Notes: a model not told the origin generated them from the sequence alone. DNA of 18,005 bases from DATARH01 sp035309005 (GCA_035309005.1 DATGFP010000132.1:1-18005), one strand, 5' to 3'. Shown: positions 7,673 through 15,151, numbered from the stretch's first letter. Numbers and translations: made by a program.

Positions 7673-8482
7673 ATGCCGAATTTCCGCCCGTCGCCCGACC
7701 TCGACATGCATTACGAGGTCGACGATTTCACCGACCCGTGGCTGAAGCCGGAGACGGTCCTCTTGCTGCACGGTAACGCCGAGAGCGGGCTTGCGTGGTG
7801 GGGCTGGGTTCCAGCGCTGGCGCGGCAATACCGCGTGGTGCGGCCGGACATGCGCGGCTTTGGTCAATCGAGCCCGATGCCGCGCGACTATCCCTGGACG
7901 CTCGACCGGCTGGTCGAGGATTTCTGCCTCCTGATGGATCATCTCGGCATCGACCGCTTCCACCTGGTCGGCGCCAAGATCGGCGGCACGGTGGCGCGCG
8001 CCTTCGCGGCGCGCCGGCCGGAACGGGTCAAGACCCTGACCCTCGTCGGCACGCCGCCGCCGCTGCGCCCCGGCGCCAAGGAGAGCGTCCCGGCGATTGT
8101 CGCGATGTTCGAGACGCACGGGGTCGAATACTGGGCGCGGCAGAACATGGGCAACCGGCTCGGCAGCGCCTTCCCGCCCGAGGGTTTCGAATTCTGGTGC
8201 AAGTTCATGGGGCGCACCGCGGTCTCGACGCAGCTCGGCTTCATGGGGACGATCGCCTGCGCCGACATCCGCGCCGACCTGCCGAAGATCCAATGCCCGA
8301 CCCTCGTCATCACGACCGAGGAGAGCGGGCTTGCGAGCGTCGAGGCGACGCGCGCCTGGCAGCAGCACATCAAGGGGTCCGAGCTCGTCGTGCTGCCGGG
8401 CAATTCCTACCACGTCGCCGCCACGCACGCCGAGCCGAGCGTCCGCGCCACCCTCGACTTCATCGCCCGCCGCGGCGGCTGA
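7673..8482 (+). CDS. Alpha/beta hydrolase-fold protein lacking the nucleophilic serine
   Basis: This is a 269-aa alpha/beta-fold protein. The fold is well conserved: LLLHGNAESGLAWW for the oxyanion region, VVRPDMRGFGQSSP after beta-4, and a C-terminal His247 in GNSYHVAATH. The nucleophile elbow, however, reads VGAKIGGTVARAF: Lys102 (codon AAG at 7976-7978) stands where G-x-S-x-G needs Ser. The acid position is occupied by Glu216/Glu217 (TTEESGLAS). It is therefore unlikely to be an ordinary serine hydrolase. It may use another chemistry (lyase, decarboxylase-assisting or cofactor-free) or be a binding protein. CAGGAG lies nine bases before the ATG. Its end faces the end of the ThDP enzyme gene 48 bp away, and it follows family A repeat and sseA. 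Confidence 0.83.
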   Translation: MPNFRPSPDLDMHYEVDDFTDPWLKPETVLLLHGNAESGLAWWGWVPALARQYRVVRPDMRGFGQSSPMPRDYPWTLDRLVEDFCLLMDHLGIDRFHLVGAKIGGTVARAFAARRPERVKTLTLVGTPPPLRPGAKESVPAIVAMFETHGVEYWARQNMGNRLGSAFPPEGFEFWCKFMGRTAVSTQLGFMGTIACADIRADLPKIQCPTLVITTEESGLASVEATRAWQQHIKGSELVVLPGNSYHVAATHAEPSVRATLDFIARRGG

Positions 8483-8530
8483 GCCGCTGCGCCATGGGTC
8501 GCGGCCTGCGCCGGGATGGCGGGAAATGAA

Positions 8531-10177
8531 CTACGCGGCGCCGCGGCGGTGCGAGAAGGCGGTTTCGGCGCTGGTGATGAATTCGAGGAGCGCGGCTTCG
8601 CCGTTCTCGTTCGCCCTGCGGGCGCGCAGGATCGCCGGGCCGACCTGGGCCGGATCCTCGACCCGCTCGCTCCAGCCGCCGAGGTCGCGGCCGAGATTGG
8701 CGTAATTGCCGCCGAGGTCGCGGGTGCGGTATTTCTCGTGGCTGAACGCCATCGCGTGCGTCTCGATCGCCATCGTCGAATTGTTGAGGACGATCGTGGT
8801 GATCGGGATGCCGGAGCGCGCCGCGGTCTCGAAATCGAGCCCGGTCATGCCGAAAGCGGCATCGCCCATGAAGTTGACGCACATCTTGTCGGGCGCGGCG
8901 ACCTTGGCGCCGATCACCAAGCCCAGGCCGGTGCCGAGCTGGTGCGACTTGCCCCAGCCCATGTAGCCGCGGGGCTTTTTCGCGACGTACATCGGCAGCA
9001 GCTGGTCGCGCGGGCTGCCGGAATCGTGGGTCACGATCGCGTCTTCCGAGGGGACGACGCGCATGAATTCCGACATCACGAAATAGGGGTTGATCGGCCG
9101 CTCGGTCGACCTGAGCTTGGCTTCCCAGCGCCCCAGCCACTCCGCCTTCAATCGCGCGATCGTCGGGCGCGCGCCGGTCATGTGCGCCTTGCCGCCGAGC
9201 CGGTCCTTGACCGCCTCGATCAGCTGCGCCAGCGCGAGCTTGGCGTCGGCCAGCACCGGCAGCTCGGTCGGCTGCGCCTTGTTGAGGTCGCGCGCATCGT
9301 TGGTCACCTGAATGATGCGCTTACCGTCGGGAATGATCGGGGTCGAGATGTTGTGCTTGGTCAAAGACGTGCCGACCGCCAGGATCATGTCGTTGGCGTG
9401 GAGGAAATGCCGCCCGTGGCCGGTATAGACCGTGCCGCCGGAGCCCAGGGCCAGCGCGTGGTCTTCCGGGAACGAGCTCTTGCCGTCGGTCGTCGTCATC
9501 ACCGGCGCGTCGATGAGTTCGGCGAGCGCCAATAGTTCGTCGCAGGCTTCGGCGTAGAGGACGCCCTGGCCGGCGATGATCATCGGGCATTTGGCGTCGA
9601 TCAAGCGCTTCGCGGCGTCCTCGATGTCGCGCGGGTCGGCGGCCGAGCGGGTGCGCCGCACGGTCTCGTAATGCACATCGTTGCCGGGGAATTCGGCGGT
9701 CATCACATCGGTCGGCACCTCGACCATGACCGGGCCGGAGCGGCCGTTTTTCAACGCGTTGAAGGCGCGCCGCATCGCCGGCACCGCGTGCTCGGGCATG
9801 TTCACCGGCTCGACTTGCTTCGTCACGCTGGCGTAGGTGCGGGTCGAATTGAACAGCGGAAACATCTGCGCCGTCTCGCGCGGGTGGCCGAGCGGCAACA
9901 GCAACAGCGGGGTCGAATCCGAATAGGCCGAGGCGATGCCGGCGAAGGCGTTTTCGGCGCCGGGCCCGTATTGCATCGCAAAGACGCCGGCCGGGCGGCC
10001 GTTCATGATGCGCGAGCAGCCGTCGGCCATGTGGACCCCGACCCGCTCCTGGCGGCAGATCACCGGGCGGATGCCGGCCGCCGCGGCGGCTTCGATGATC
10101 GGCGTCGTCGGGAAGCAGAAGAGGGTCGAGATGCCCTCGCGCTTCAGGATCTCGGTGATCGCGTCCATGACCTGCAT
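8531..10177 (-). CDS. Thiamine diphosphate-dependent enzyme, acetolactate synthase-like
   Basis: This 548-aa protein has the full three-domain build of the POX/ALS family. The N-terminal Pyr domain (about 1-170) carries the cofactor-activating Glu44 in CRQERVGVHMADG and YGPGAENAFAGIA. The central domain (about 190-330) has PMIIAGQGVL. The C-terminal PP domain (about 375-530) has the ThDP/Mg motif starting GDAAFG at residue 438 and ending LNNS at 465-467. The common GDG is GDA here. The enzyme would cleave or form a C-C bond next to a carbonyl (2-oxoacid decarboxylation or carboligation). It differs from the housekeeping IlvB in its active-site surroundings, and no small subunit gene is nearby, so a valine/isoleucine role is unlikely. 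The ATG at 10177 follows GAGGGGAAG. It lies 170 bp downstream of leuD and converges with the Lys-elbow hydrolase. The substrate is unknown. Confidence 0.88.
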   Translation of the reverse strand: MQVMDAITEILKREGISTLFCFPTTPIIEAAAAAGIRPVICRQERVGVHMADGCSRIMNGRPAGVFAMQYGPGAENAFAGIASAYSDSTPLLLLPLGHPRETAQMFPLFNSTRTYASVTKQVEPVNMPEHAVPAMRRAFNALKNGRSGPVMVEVPTDVMTAEFPGNDVHYETVRRTRSAADPRDIEDAAKRLIDAKCPMIIAGQGVLYAEACDELLALAELIDAPVMTTTDGKSSFPEDHALALGSGGTVYTGHGRHFLHANDMILAVGTSLTKHNISTPIIPDGKRIIQVTNDARDLNKAQPTELPVLADAKLALAQLIEAVKDRLGGKAHMTGARPTIARLKAEWLGRWEAKLRSTERPINPYFVMSEFMRVVPSEDAIVTHDSGSPRDQLLPMYVAKKPRGYMGWGKSHQLGTGLGLVIGAKVAAPDKMCVNFMGDAAFGMTGLDFETAARSGIPITTIVLNNSTMAIETHAMAFSHEKYRTRDLGGNYANLGRDLGGWSERVEDPAQVGPAILRARRANENGEAALLEFITSAETAFSHRRGAA

Positions 10178-10347
10178 TGGCGTTCTTCCCCTCGCGATAG
10201 TGCCGGCGCGGCCTCCCTGGCCGAACCGTTTTTTGCTGCTTCTGCAGCGGATTTACAGCCAGCTCGCCTTGCGCGTCGCCGCTGCGCGCTCGGTCACGAG
10301 ATCCTATTCAGGCACAGCATTATGGCGATTTTAGCGGCGTTGACGGA

Positions 10348-10977
10348 TTAGCCGCCGGCTTCGGTCATGCCGAAGAGCCAGGGCCGCGAGGCGCGCGTGC
10401 GCTCTTCGTAGGTGGCGATCTCGCTGCCCTTCTGTTCGGTCAGGCCGATATCGTCGAGGCCGTTCAGCATGCAGTGCTTGCGGAACGGGTCGATCTCGAA
10501 ATGCACCTTTTCGCCGTCGGGCCGCGAGATCGTTTGCGATTCCAGATCGATCGTCAGCACCGCGTTGGCGCCCTTCTTGGCGTCTTCCATCAGCTGGTCG
10601 ACGATGTCCTTGGGCAGCGCGATCGGCAGGAGGCCGTTCTTGAAGCTGTTGTTGTAGAAGATGTCGGCAAAGGAGGGCGCGATGACGCAGGTGATGCCGA
10701 AATCAGTGAGCGCCCAGGGCGCGTGCTCGCGCGACGAGCCGCAGCCGAAATTGTCGCCGGCGACGATGATCCGGGCGTTGCGGTAGGGCCCCTGGTTCAA
10801 CACGAAATCCGGGTTCTCCGAGCCGTCGGCGCGAAAGCGGATCTCCTGGAACAACCATTTGGCGAGACCGGTGCGCTTGATCGTCTTCAGGAAGATCGCC
10901 GGGAAGATCTTGTCCGTATCGATGTTCGGCATCGGCATCGGCGCCGCCACCCCGGTCAACTGCGTGAATTTTTCCAT
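10348..10977 (-). CDS. leuD: 3-isopropylmalate dehydratase small subunit
   Basis: LeuD is the 209-aa swivel-domain subunit of isopropylmalate isomerase, which with LeuC converts 2- to 3-isopropylmalate in leucine synthesis. Diagnostic motifs are PNIDTDKIFPAIFLK near residue 18, the substrate-loop sequence GDNFGCGSSREHAPWAL, and FADIFYNNSFKNGLLPI. The C-terminal part, HCMLNGLDDIGLT, is also standard. Length is normal (about 200 aa). A GAGGGG ribosome binding site lies eight bases before the ATG. Unusually, it is separated from leuC by two small unrelated genes on the same strand. A 170-bp gap without a recognisable terminator follows before the ThDP enzyme gene. Confidence 0.97.
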   Translation of the reverse strand: MEKFTQLTGVAAPMPMPNIDTDKIFPAIFLKTIKRTGLAKWLFQEIRFRADGSENPDFVLNQGPYRNARIIVAGDNFGCGSSREHAPWALTDFGITCVIAPSFADIFYNNSFKNGLLPIALPKDIVDQLMEDAKKGANAVLTIDLESQTISRPDGEKVHFEIDPFRKHCMLNGLDDIGLTEQKGSEIATYEERTRASRPWLFGMTEAGG

Positions 10978-11026
10978 TGTTACCCCTCAAGGATCTCGAA
11001 TGATTGGCGCACAGGATACCGGACAC

Positions 11027-11467
11027 TCATCCTACAGGCTGGCCTTTCAAAGTCTCTCCGATCGCAATCGTGTCGCCAGCGGCCGTCGCTACGGCTCGGC
11101 CAACAGCTGCTTCCAGTCCGTATCGGAATGACACCGTCGCAATATCGCGGATCAGCTCCGCTTCCGCACTCGCATCACGAGTAGACTGCGGATGAAAGCA
11201 ACTTGTTAGTTGATGAAGCCACTCATTAATCTGCCATGCCCGCGCCGCATCGGCATCGGAGATCGGACGGTCGAGCAGCGCCGCTCTCATATCGACCGTG
11301 AGACTATGGGAAAAGACGCTCAAGAAGGCGCGCCGCGCTTCGTTGGGCAGCCGAGCGTATCGCGCCAGCACGTCATCCAGGTCGAATGGCCTGAGAGCGA
11401 CGACCTTTCCGCTAGCGTATTGAACCTTCGCCCCCCGAAGGACTAGGCGGTTCGACCGCTCGATCAT
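11027..11467 (-). CDS. Small hypothetical protein, second gene of the pair between leuC and leuD
   Basis: I do not recognise this 146-aa protein. It appears soluble and mainly helical, with no signal peptide or membrane segment. The first 25 residues are basic and strand-like (RLVLRGAKVQYASGKVVAL). A helical middle follows, with FDLDDVLARYARLPNEARRA and AARAWQINEWLHQLTSCFHP, and the tail YGLEAAVGRAVATAAG is helical. The ATG overlaps the stop of the upstream 88-aa gene by four bases (ATGA), so the two are translationally coupled. Base composition is lower in GC than in leuC (hand counts of 55-62% on 60-base lines in this module, against 75% on one line of leuC), which suggests acquisition from elsewhere. 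A toxin-antitoxin-like pairing is possible by size and coupling only, since no catalytic motif is seen. Confidence 0.72.
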   Translation of the reverse strand: MIERSNRLVLRGAKVQYASGKVVALRPFDLDDVLARYARLPNEARRAFLSVFSHSLTVDMRAALLDRPISDADAARAWQINEWLHQLTSCFHPQSTRDASAEAELIRDIATVSFRYGLEAAVGRAVATAAGDTIAIGETLKGQPVG

Positions 11468-11730
11468 TCCAGCATTTCCCTCGGCAGGTCGTTGACTGGA
11501 TAACCTCGCTCTTCCAGCACTTTGATGCGAGTGTTTCCCTGAAAGACGCGCCCGTCCCGCGTGACGATCAGCGGCGATCGTGCACGAGGTCCGGGCCGTA
11601 GCGACTCCACTATGTCTTCCGTTGATCTCGTCCGGTGAAACTCAAGGCTCTTTCGAGCATCGCCGTTCTGTTCGTAGATCGTGTCGTGAATGCGCCGCAG
11701 CGGCGGCTTCTCACCACCTCCGCGACGCAC
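11464..11730 (-). CDS. Small protein with ParB/sulfiredoxin-like motif, first gene of the pair between leuC and leuD
   Basis: This is an 88-aa protein. The stretch SPLIVTRDGRVFQGNTRIKV followed by LEERGYPVNDLP resembles the core of ParB-N/Srx-like domains, where a strand is followed by DGx4GNTR and a helix. That is enough to suggest the fold but not a nuclease or CTPase role. The N-terminal 30 residues are basic and His/Arg-rich. I placed the start at GTG 11730, five bases after the leuC stop codon. A GGAGGTG lies just inside the frame, so a start further in (a GTG near residue 39) is an alternative, and the N terminus is uncertain. The stop overlaps the next gene by ATGA. Composition is lower in GC than its neighbours. 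It probably rides on the leuC transcript. Confidence 0.7.
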   Translation of the reverse strand: MRRGGGEKPPLRRIHDTIYEQNGDARKSLEFHRTRSTEDIVESLRPGPRARSPLIVTRDGRVFQGNTRIKVLEERGYPVNDLPREMLE

Positions 11731-11734
11731 ATGC

Positions 11735-13141
11735 TCACCCCAACTGCCGCACGTCGGCGAGGTGCCCCGTAACGGCGGCGGCGGCGGCCATGGCGGGGCC
11801 GACCAGGTGGGTCTTGGCGCCGGGGCCCTGGCGGCCCTCGAAGTTGCGGTTCGAGGTCGAGGCGATGCGCTCGCCCTTTTCGGCGCGGTCGTTGTTCATC
11901 GACATGCAGTTGGAGCAGCCGGGTTCGCGCCATTCGAAGCCGGCTTCCAAAAAGATGCGGTCGAGCCCTTCCTGTTCGGCCTGGTGCTTGACGAGGCCGG
12001 AGCCCGGGACGACGAACGCCATCACCCCGTCAGCCACCTTGCGGCCCCGGGCGATCGCCGCGGCGGCGCGCAGATCCTCGATGCGGCTGTTGGTGCACGA
12101 ACCGATGAAGACGCGCTGCACCGGGATCTGGACGAGCGGCGTATTGGGCGTCAGCTGCATGTATTCGAGCGAGCGCTCCATCGCGGCGCGCTTCTGCGGG
12201 TCGTCGACCTGGCGCGGGTCGGGCACCATTCCGGTGATCGGCAGCGCGTCCTGCGGGTTGGTGCCCCAGGTGACGTGCGGCGCGATGTCGGCGGCGTCGA
12301 GGCGCGCTTCCTTGTCGAACTTTGCGCCGGGGTCGGAGGGGAGGGTGCGCCAGTAGGCCAGCGCCTGGTCCCAGGCGGCGCCCTTCGGCGCGTAGGGGCG
12401 GCCCTTGACGTAGGCGAAGGTGGTCTCGTCCGGCGCGACGAGGCCCGCGCGCGCGCCCGCCTCGATTGACATGTTGCACACCGTCATGCGGCCTTCCATC
12501 GACATATTGCGGAAGGTCGAGCCGGCATATTCGAAGACGTGGCCGGTGCCGCCGGCGGTGCCGATCTTGGCGATGATCGCGAGGATCACGTCCTTCGGGC
12601 TGACCCCGGCGCCCAGCGTGCCGTTGACCTCGATCAGCATGTTCTTGGCCGGCGCCTGGATCAGCGTCTGGGTCGCCAGCACGTGCTCGACTTCGCTGGT
12701 GCCGATGCCGAAGGCGAGCGCGCCAAGCGCGCCGTGCGTCGCGGTGTGGCTGTCGCCGCAGACGATCGTCATGCCGGGCTGCGAGAGGCCCTGCTCGGGG
12801 CCGATGATGTGGACGATGCCCTGGTTGATGCTGTCGATCGGGAAATAGGGGACGCCAAATTCACGGACGTTGCGCTCGAGGGTATCGACCTGCAGCTTCG
12901 ATTCCGGCTCGTCGATGCCGGCGGCGCGGTTGGTCGTCGGGATGTTGTGGTCGCTGACCGCCATCGTCGCGTCCGGCCGGCGCACCTTGCGGCCGGCGAG
13001 CTTCAGGCCCTCGAAGGCCTGCGGCGTCGTCACCTCGTGAATGAGGTGGAGGTCGATATAGATCAGGAACGTGCCCTCGCCCTGCGGGGCGATGACGTGG
13101 CTGTCCCAGATCTTGTCGAACAGGGTACGCGGTCCGGCCAT
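11735..13141 (-). CDS. leuC: 3-isopropylmalate dehydratase large subunit
   Basis: LeuC (468 aa) is the [4Fe-4S] aconitase-family subunit of isopropylmalate isomerase. It starts MAGPRTLFDKIWDSHVI and carries HLIHEVTTPQAFEGL, VCGDSHTATHGALGALAFGI and GTSEVEHVLATQ. The three cluster-ligand cysteines lie in FIGSCTNSRIEDLRAA and EPGCSNCMSMN, and SNRNFEGRQG binds substrate phosphate or carboxylate. Length is normal. GGGAGCA precedes the ATG. It follows rplS in the same direction, across a 122-bp gap holding a palindromic repeat, an order often seen in alphaproteobacteria. Its partner leuD lies 757 bp beyond its stop, behind two small genes. Confidence 0.97.
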   Translation of the reverse strand: MAGPRTLFDKIWDSHVIAPQGEGTFLIYIDLHLIHEVTTPQAFEGLKLAGRKVRRPDATMAVSDHNIPTTNRAAGIDEPESKLQVDTLERNVREFGVPYFPIDSINQGIVHIIGPEQGLSQPGMTIVCGDSHTATHGALGALAFGIGTSEVEHVLATQTLIQAPAKNMLIEVNGTLGAGVSPKDVILAIIAKIGTAGGTGHVFEYAGSTFRNMSMEGRMTVCNMSIEAGARAGLVAPDETTFAYVKGRPYAPKGAAWDQALAYWRTLPSDPGAKFDKEARLDAADIAPHVTWGTNPQDALPITGMVPDPRQVDDPQKRAAMERSLEYMQLTPNTPLVQIPVQRVFIGSCTNSRIEDLRAAAAIARGRKVADGVMAFVVPGSGLVKHQAEQEGLDRIFLEAGFEWREPGCSNCMSMNNDRAEKGERIASTSNRNFEGRQGPGAKTHLVGPAMAAAAAVTGHLADVRQLG

Positions 13142-13174
13142 TGGGGATGCTCCCGAATCAATCGTTGTCGACGA

Positions 13175-13244
13175 GATTGCTTCGTCGCTGCGCTTCTCGC
13201 AATGACAACCTCCGTGCCGTCATTGCGAGCGCAGCGCAGCAATC
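13175..13244. repeat. Palindromic intergenic repeat, family B
   Basis: Inverted repeat between rplS and leuC. The left arm (13175-13206) begins GATTGCTTCG and ends CTCGCAATGAC. The right arm (13219-13244) is its near complement, beginning GTCATTGCGAGCGCAGCG and ending GCAATC. The right arm is six bases shorter, an internal deletion. The GTCATTGCGAG...GCAATC pattern is a widely dispersed alphaproteobacterial repeat. No T-tract follows, so a terminator function is uncertain. Confidence 0.88.
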
Positions 13245-13263
13245 CCGATGAAGCGCGCCGAGC

Positions 13264-13665
13264 TCAGGCTTCGGTTTCGGCCGCGATGCGTTCGCGGCGG
13301 TTGTCCTCGCGGCCGCGCTCGGCGATGCGGGCCGATTTGCCGCGGCGGCCGCGCAGGTAATAGAGCTTGGCGCGGCGCACGTCGCCGCGGCGCACCACCT
13401 CGATCGCGGTGATGCGCGGCGAATGCAGCGGGAAGATGCGTTCGACGCCCTCGCCGTAGGAGATCTTGCGCAGCGTAAAGTTCGAGTTGATGCCGGCGTT
13501 CTTTCGGGCGATGCAGACGCCCTCGAAGGCCTGGATGCGTTCGCGCTCGCCCTCGACGACGCGCAGGCTGACCTTAACGGTATCGCCCGGCTGGAACGGC
13601 GGCACCGGCCGCTCGGCGACCAATTTAGCGACCTGCTCGGCTTCGAACTCTTGCAGGATGTTCAT
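13264..13665 (-). CDS. rplS: 50S ribosomal protein L19
   Basis: L19 sits at the interface of the two ribosomal subunits. The 133-aa protein shows the family signature: PPFQPGDTVKVSLRVVEGER near residue 23, IQAFEGVCIARKNAGINSNF, RKISYGEGVERIFPLHSP and KLYYLRGRRGKSARI. The last 20 residues are an Arg/Glu-rich tail, common in alphaproteobacteria. The ATG at 13665 overlaps the trmD stop by four bases (ATGA), and GAAGAGGT inside trmD serves as ribosome binding site. It is the fifth gene of the ffh-rpsP-rimM-trmD-rplS cluster. Confidence 0.97.
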   Translation of the reverse strand: MNILQEFEAEQVAKLVAERPVPPFQPGDTVKVSLRVVEGERERIQAFEGVCIARKNAGINSNFTLRKISYGEGVERIFPLHSPRITAIEVVRRGDVRRAKLYYLRGRRGKSARIAERGREDNRRERIAAETEA

Positions 13666-14387
13666 CGCTGTACCTCTTCGTTGGCCGCCCCGGCGGCGCT
13701 TTTCATCGCGGCATGGCGGCGCCACAAATCGGGCCGCCGCTGCCGCGTCAATCGTTCGGCCGCCGCCTGGCGCCAGGCGGCGATCCGCGCATGGTCGCCC
13801 GACACCAGCACCTCCGGCACCGCGCGGCCATCCCACACCTGCGGCCGCGTGTAGTGCGGGTATTCGAGGAGGCCCGCGGCAAAACTTTCCTCCGCCAGCG
13901 TCAGGGCGCCGCCGACGACGCCGGGCAGTAGCCGCACGCAGGCGTCGAGCAGCGCGATCGCCGCCGGCTCGCCGCCCGACAGCACGAAATCGCCGAGGCT
14001 GACTTCCTCGATCCCGCGCGCCTCGACGACCCGCTCGTCGATGCCCTCGAAGCGGCCGCAAACGAGCCGCACGCCCGGCCCCGCCGCCAAGGCCCGCACG
14101 CGCTCCTGGTCGAGCGGGAGCCCACGCGGCGACAACAGGAGGAGCGGCCCCACATCGCCGGCGCCGGCGATCGCCGCGTCAAGCACGTCGGGCCGCATCA
14201 CCATCCCCGGGCCGCCGCCGAACGGCGCGTCGTCGACGGAGCGGTGCTTATCGCGCGCGAAGTCGCGGATGTCCACCGTTTCGAGCCGCCAGATCCCTGC
14301 GTCCAACGCCTTGCCGGCAAGCGAATAGGCGAGCGGGCCGGGGAGCATCTCGGGAAAGATCGTCAAGACCGTCGCGCGCCAGCTCAT
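13662..14387 (-). CDS. trmD: tRNA (guanine-N1)-methyltransferase
   Basis: TrmD methylates G37 next to the anticodon in tRNAs reading CNN codons and prevents +1 frameshifts. It uses AdoMet bound in a trefoil knot (SPOUT). The 241-aa protein contains DDAPFGGGPGMVM, LLSPRG, VCGRFEGIDERV, the knot EEVSLGDFVLSGGEPAAIAL with its conserved Asp, and LEYPHYTRPQVWDG. The C-terminal 30 residues after RRPDLWRRH are a less conserved tail. The ATG overlaps the rimM stop by ATGA and its own stop overlaps rplS in the same way, so rimM, trmD and rplS are tightly coupled. GGAG lies upstream in the last codons of rimM. Confidence 0.97.
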   Translation of the reverse strand: MSWRATVLTIFPEMLPGPLAYSLAGKALDAGIWRLETVDIRDFARDKHRSVDDAPFGGGPGMVMRPDVLDAAIAGAGDVGPLLLLSPRGLPLDQERVRALAAGPGVRLVCGRFEGIDERVVEARGIEEVSLGDFVLSGGEPAAIALLDACVRLLPGVVGGALTLAEESFAAGLLEYPHYTRPQVWDGRAVPEVLVSGDHARIAAWRQAAAERLTRQRRPDLWRRHAAMKSAAGAANEEVQR

Positions 14388-15151
14388 CTCGCCGGCTCCA
14401 AGCTATCCGTTGTAGCTGCCGCCACCCCCACCCTGACCCTCCCCCGCTTGCGGGGGAGGGAATGCTGCGGAGCGGGAACCGCCTGGGCGTCACGCGGATG
14501 CGGGGCCATCCCCTCCCCCGCAAGCGGGGGAGGGTTAGGGTGGGGGTCCCCGTGGTGCTTCCGCGTGGGCTCGTCGATCAGGCCGGGCGGCGGGTCGAGC
14601 ACCAGGCGGCCGGCGGCGAGGTCGACGATCGGCACGATCGCGCGGGTGAAGGGGACCAGGACCGGCGGACCCTCGGCCCGCTCGATCTCCAGCGTGTCGC
14701 CGGCGCCGAAATCATGGACCGCGCGCACCCGGCCAATGGGTGTCCCGTCGGCCAGCGCCACCGCGAGGCCGATCAGATCGGCGTGGTAATATTCCTCCTC
14801 GCCCGGCGGCGGCAGCGCCGCGCGCGCGAGATAGAGCCGCAGACCGCGCAGCGCCTCGGCGCGGTCGCGGTCCTCGATGCCGGCGACTTTGGCGATCACC
14901 ACGCCCTTGGCGCTGCCGATGAGGCGCAGCTCAAAGCGCCGTTCGCCGCTCTCGTCCTCGAGCGGGCCATAGCGCGCCACTGCGTCGGGTTCGGCCGTGA
15001 AGCTCTTCAGCCGCACCGCGCCGCGCACGCCATGCGGGCCGGTGACGACCCCGACGCAGACGCGGTCGCATGCAGGCTGGATCGGCGCAATGCGTCCTTC
15101 GAGACGCCCCCTTTGGGGGCTCCTCAGGATGATGTCCGTCTTCAATGCCAT
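14384..15151 (-). CDS. rimM: Ribosome maturation factor RimM with repeat-derived tails
   Basis: RimM helps assemble the 30S head by binding S19. The conserved part spans about residues 29-198: VCVGVVTGPHGVRGAVRLKS (RimM N domain), the PRC-barrel region with EEYYHADLIGLAV and GRVRAVHDFGAGDTLEI, and the end VPFTRAIVPIVDLAAGRLVL. The family is usually 165-185 aa, whereas this frame is 255 aa. The first 28 residues come largely from palindromic repeat family D. Residues about 202-243 come from repeat family C (for example HPNPPPLAGEG and PRKRGRVRVGV). No ATG, GTG or TTG exists in frame between the TTG at codon 3 and the conserved domain, so translation seems to start in the repeat loop (ATG 15151 or TTG 15145) unless a rare codon such as ATT at codon 21 is used. 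The stop still overlaps the trmD ATG. Confidence 0.9.
   Translation of the reverse strand: MALKTDIILRSPQRGRLEGRIAPIQPACDRVCVGVVTGPHGVRGAVRLKSFTAEPDAVARYGPLEDESGERRFELRLIGSAKGVVIAKVAGIEDRDRAEALRGLRLYLARAALPPPGEEEYYHADLIGLAVALADGTPIGRVRAVHDFGAGDTLEIERAEGPPVLVPFTRAIVPIVDLAAGRLVLDPPPGLIDEPTRKHHGDPHPNPPPLAGEGMAPHPRDAQAVPAPQHSLPRKRGRVRVGVAAATTDSLEPAR
14424..14547. repeat. Palindromic repeat, family C, inside the 3' end of rimM
   Basis: Two 37-nt arms (14424-14460 and 14511-14547) are inverted complements with a single mismatch, separated by 50 bp. Each arm also contains its own hairpin of CCCTCCCCCGC and GCGGGGGAGGG around a 2-base turn, so a double-hairpin or long cruciform RNA can form. The repeat lies wholly inside the rimM frame and encodes about residues 202-243. 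This type is dispersed in many alphaproteobacterial genomes. Confidence 0.93.

Noticed and set aside
10231..10255. T-tract and GCTGCTTCTGCAGC hairpin between leuD and the ThDP gene, as a terminator
   Set aside because: Read along the minus strand the hairpin is followed by A residues, not T, and on the plus strand the T-tract precedes the hairpin. The stem is only five pairs.
11610..11933. Alternative minus-strand frame starting ATG 11732 and overlapping the leuC end
   Set aside because: The translation is Arg-rich without recognisable features. The overlapping frame from GTG 11730 contains the ParB-like motif and couples to the next gene by ATGA, so it is the better call.
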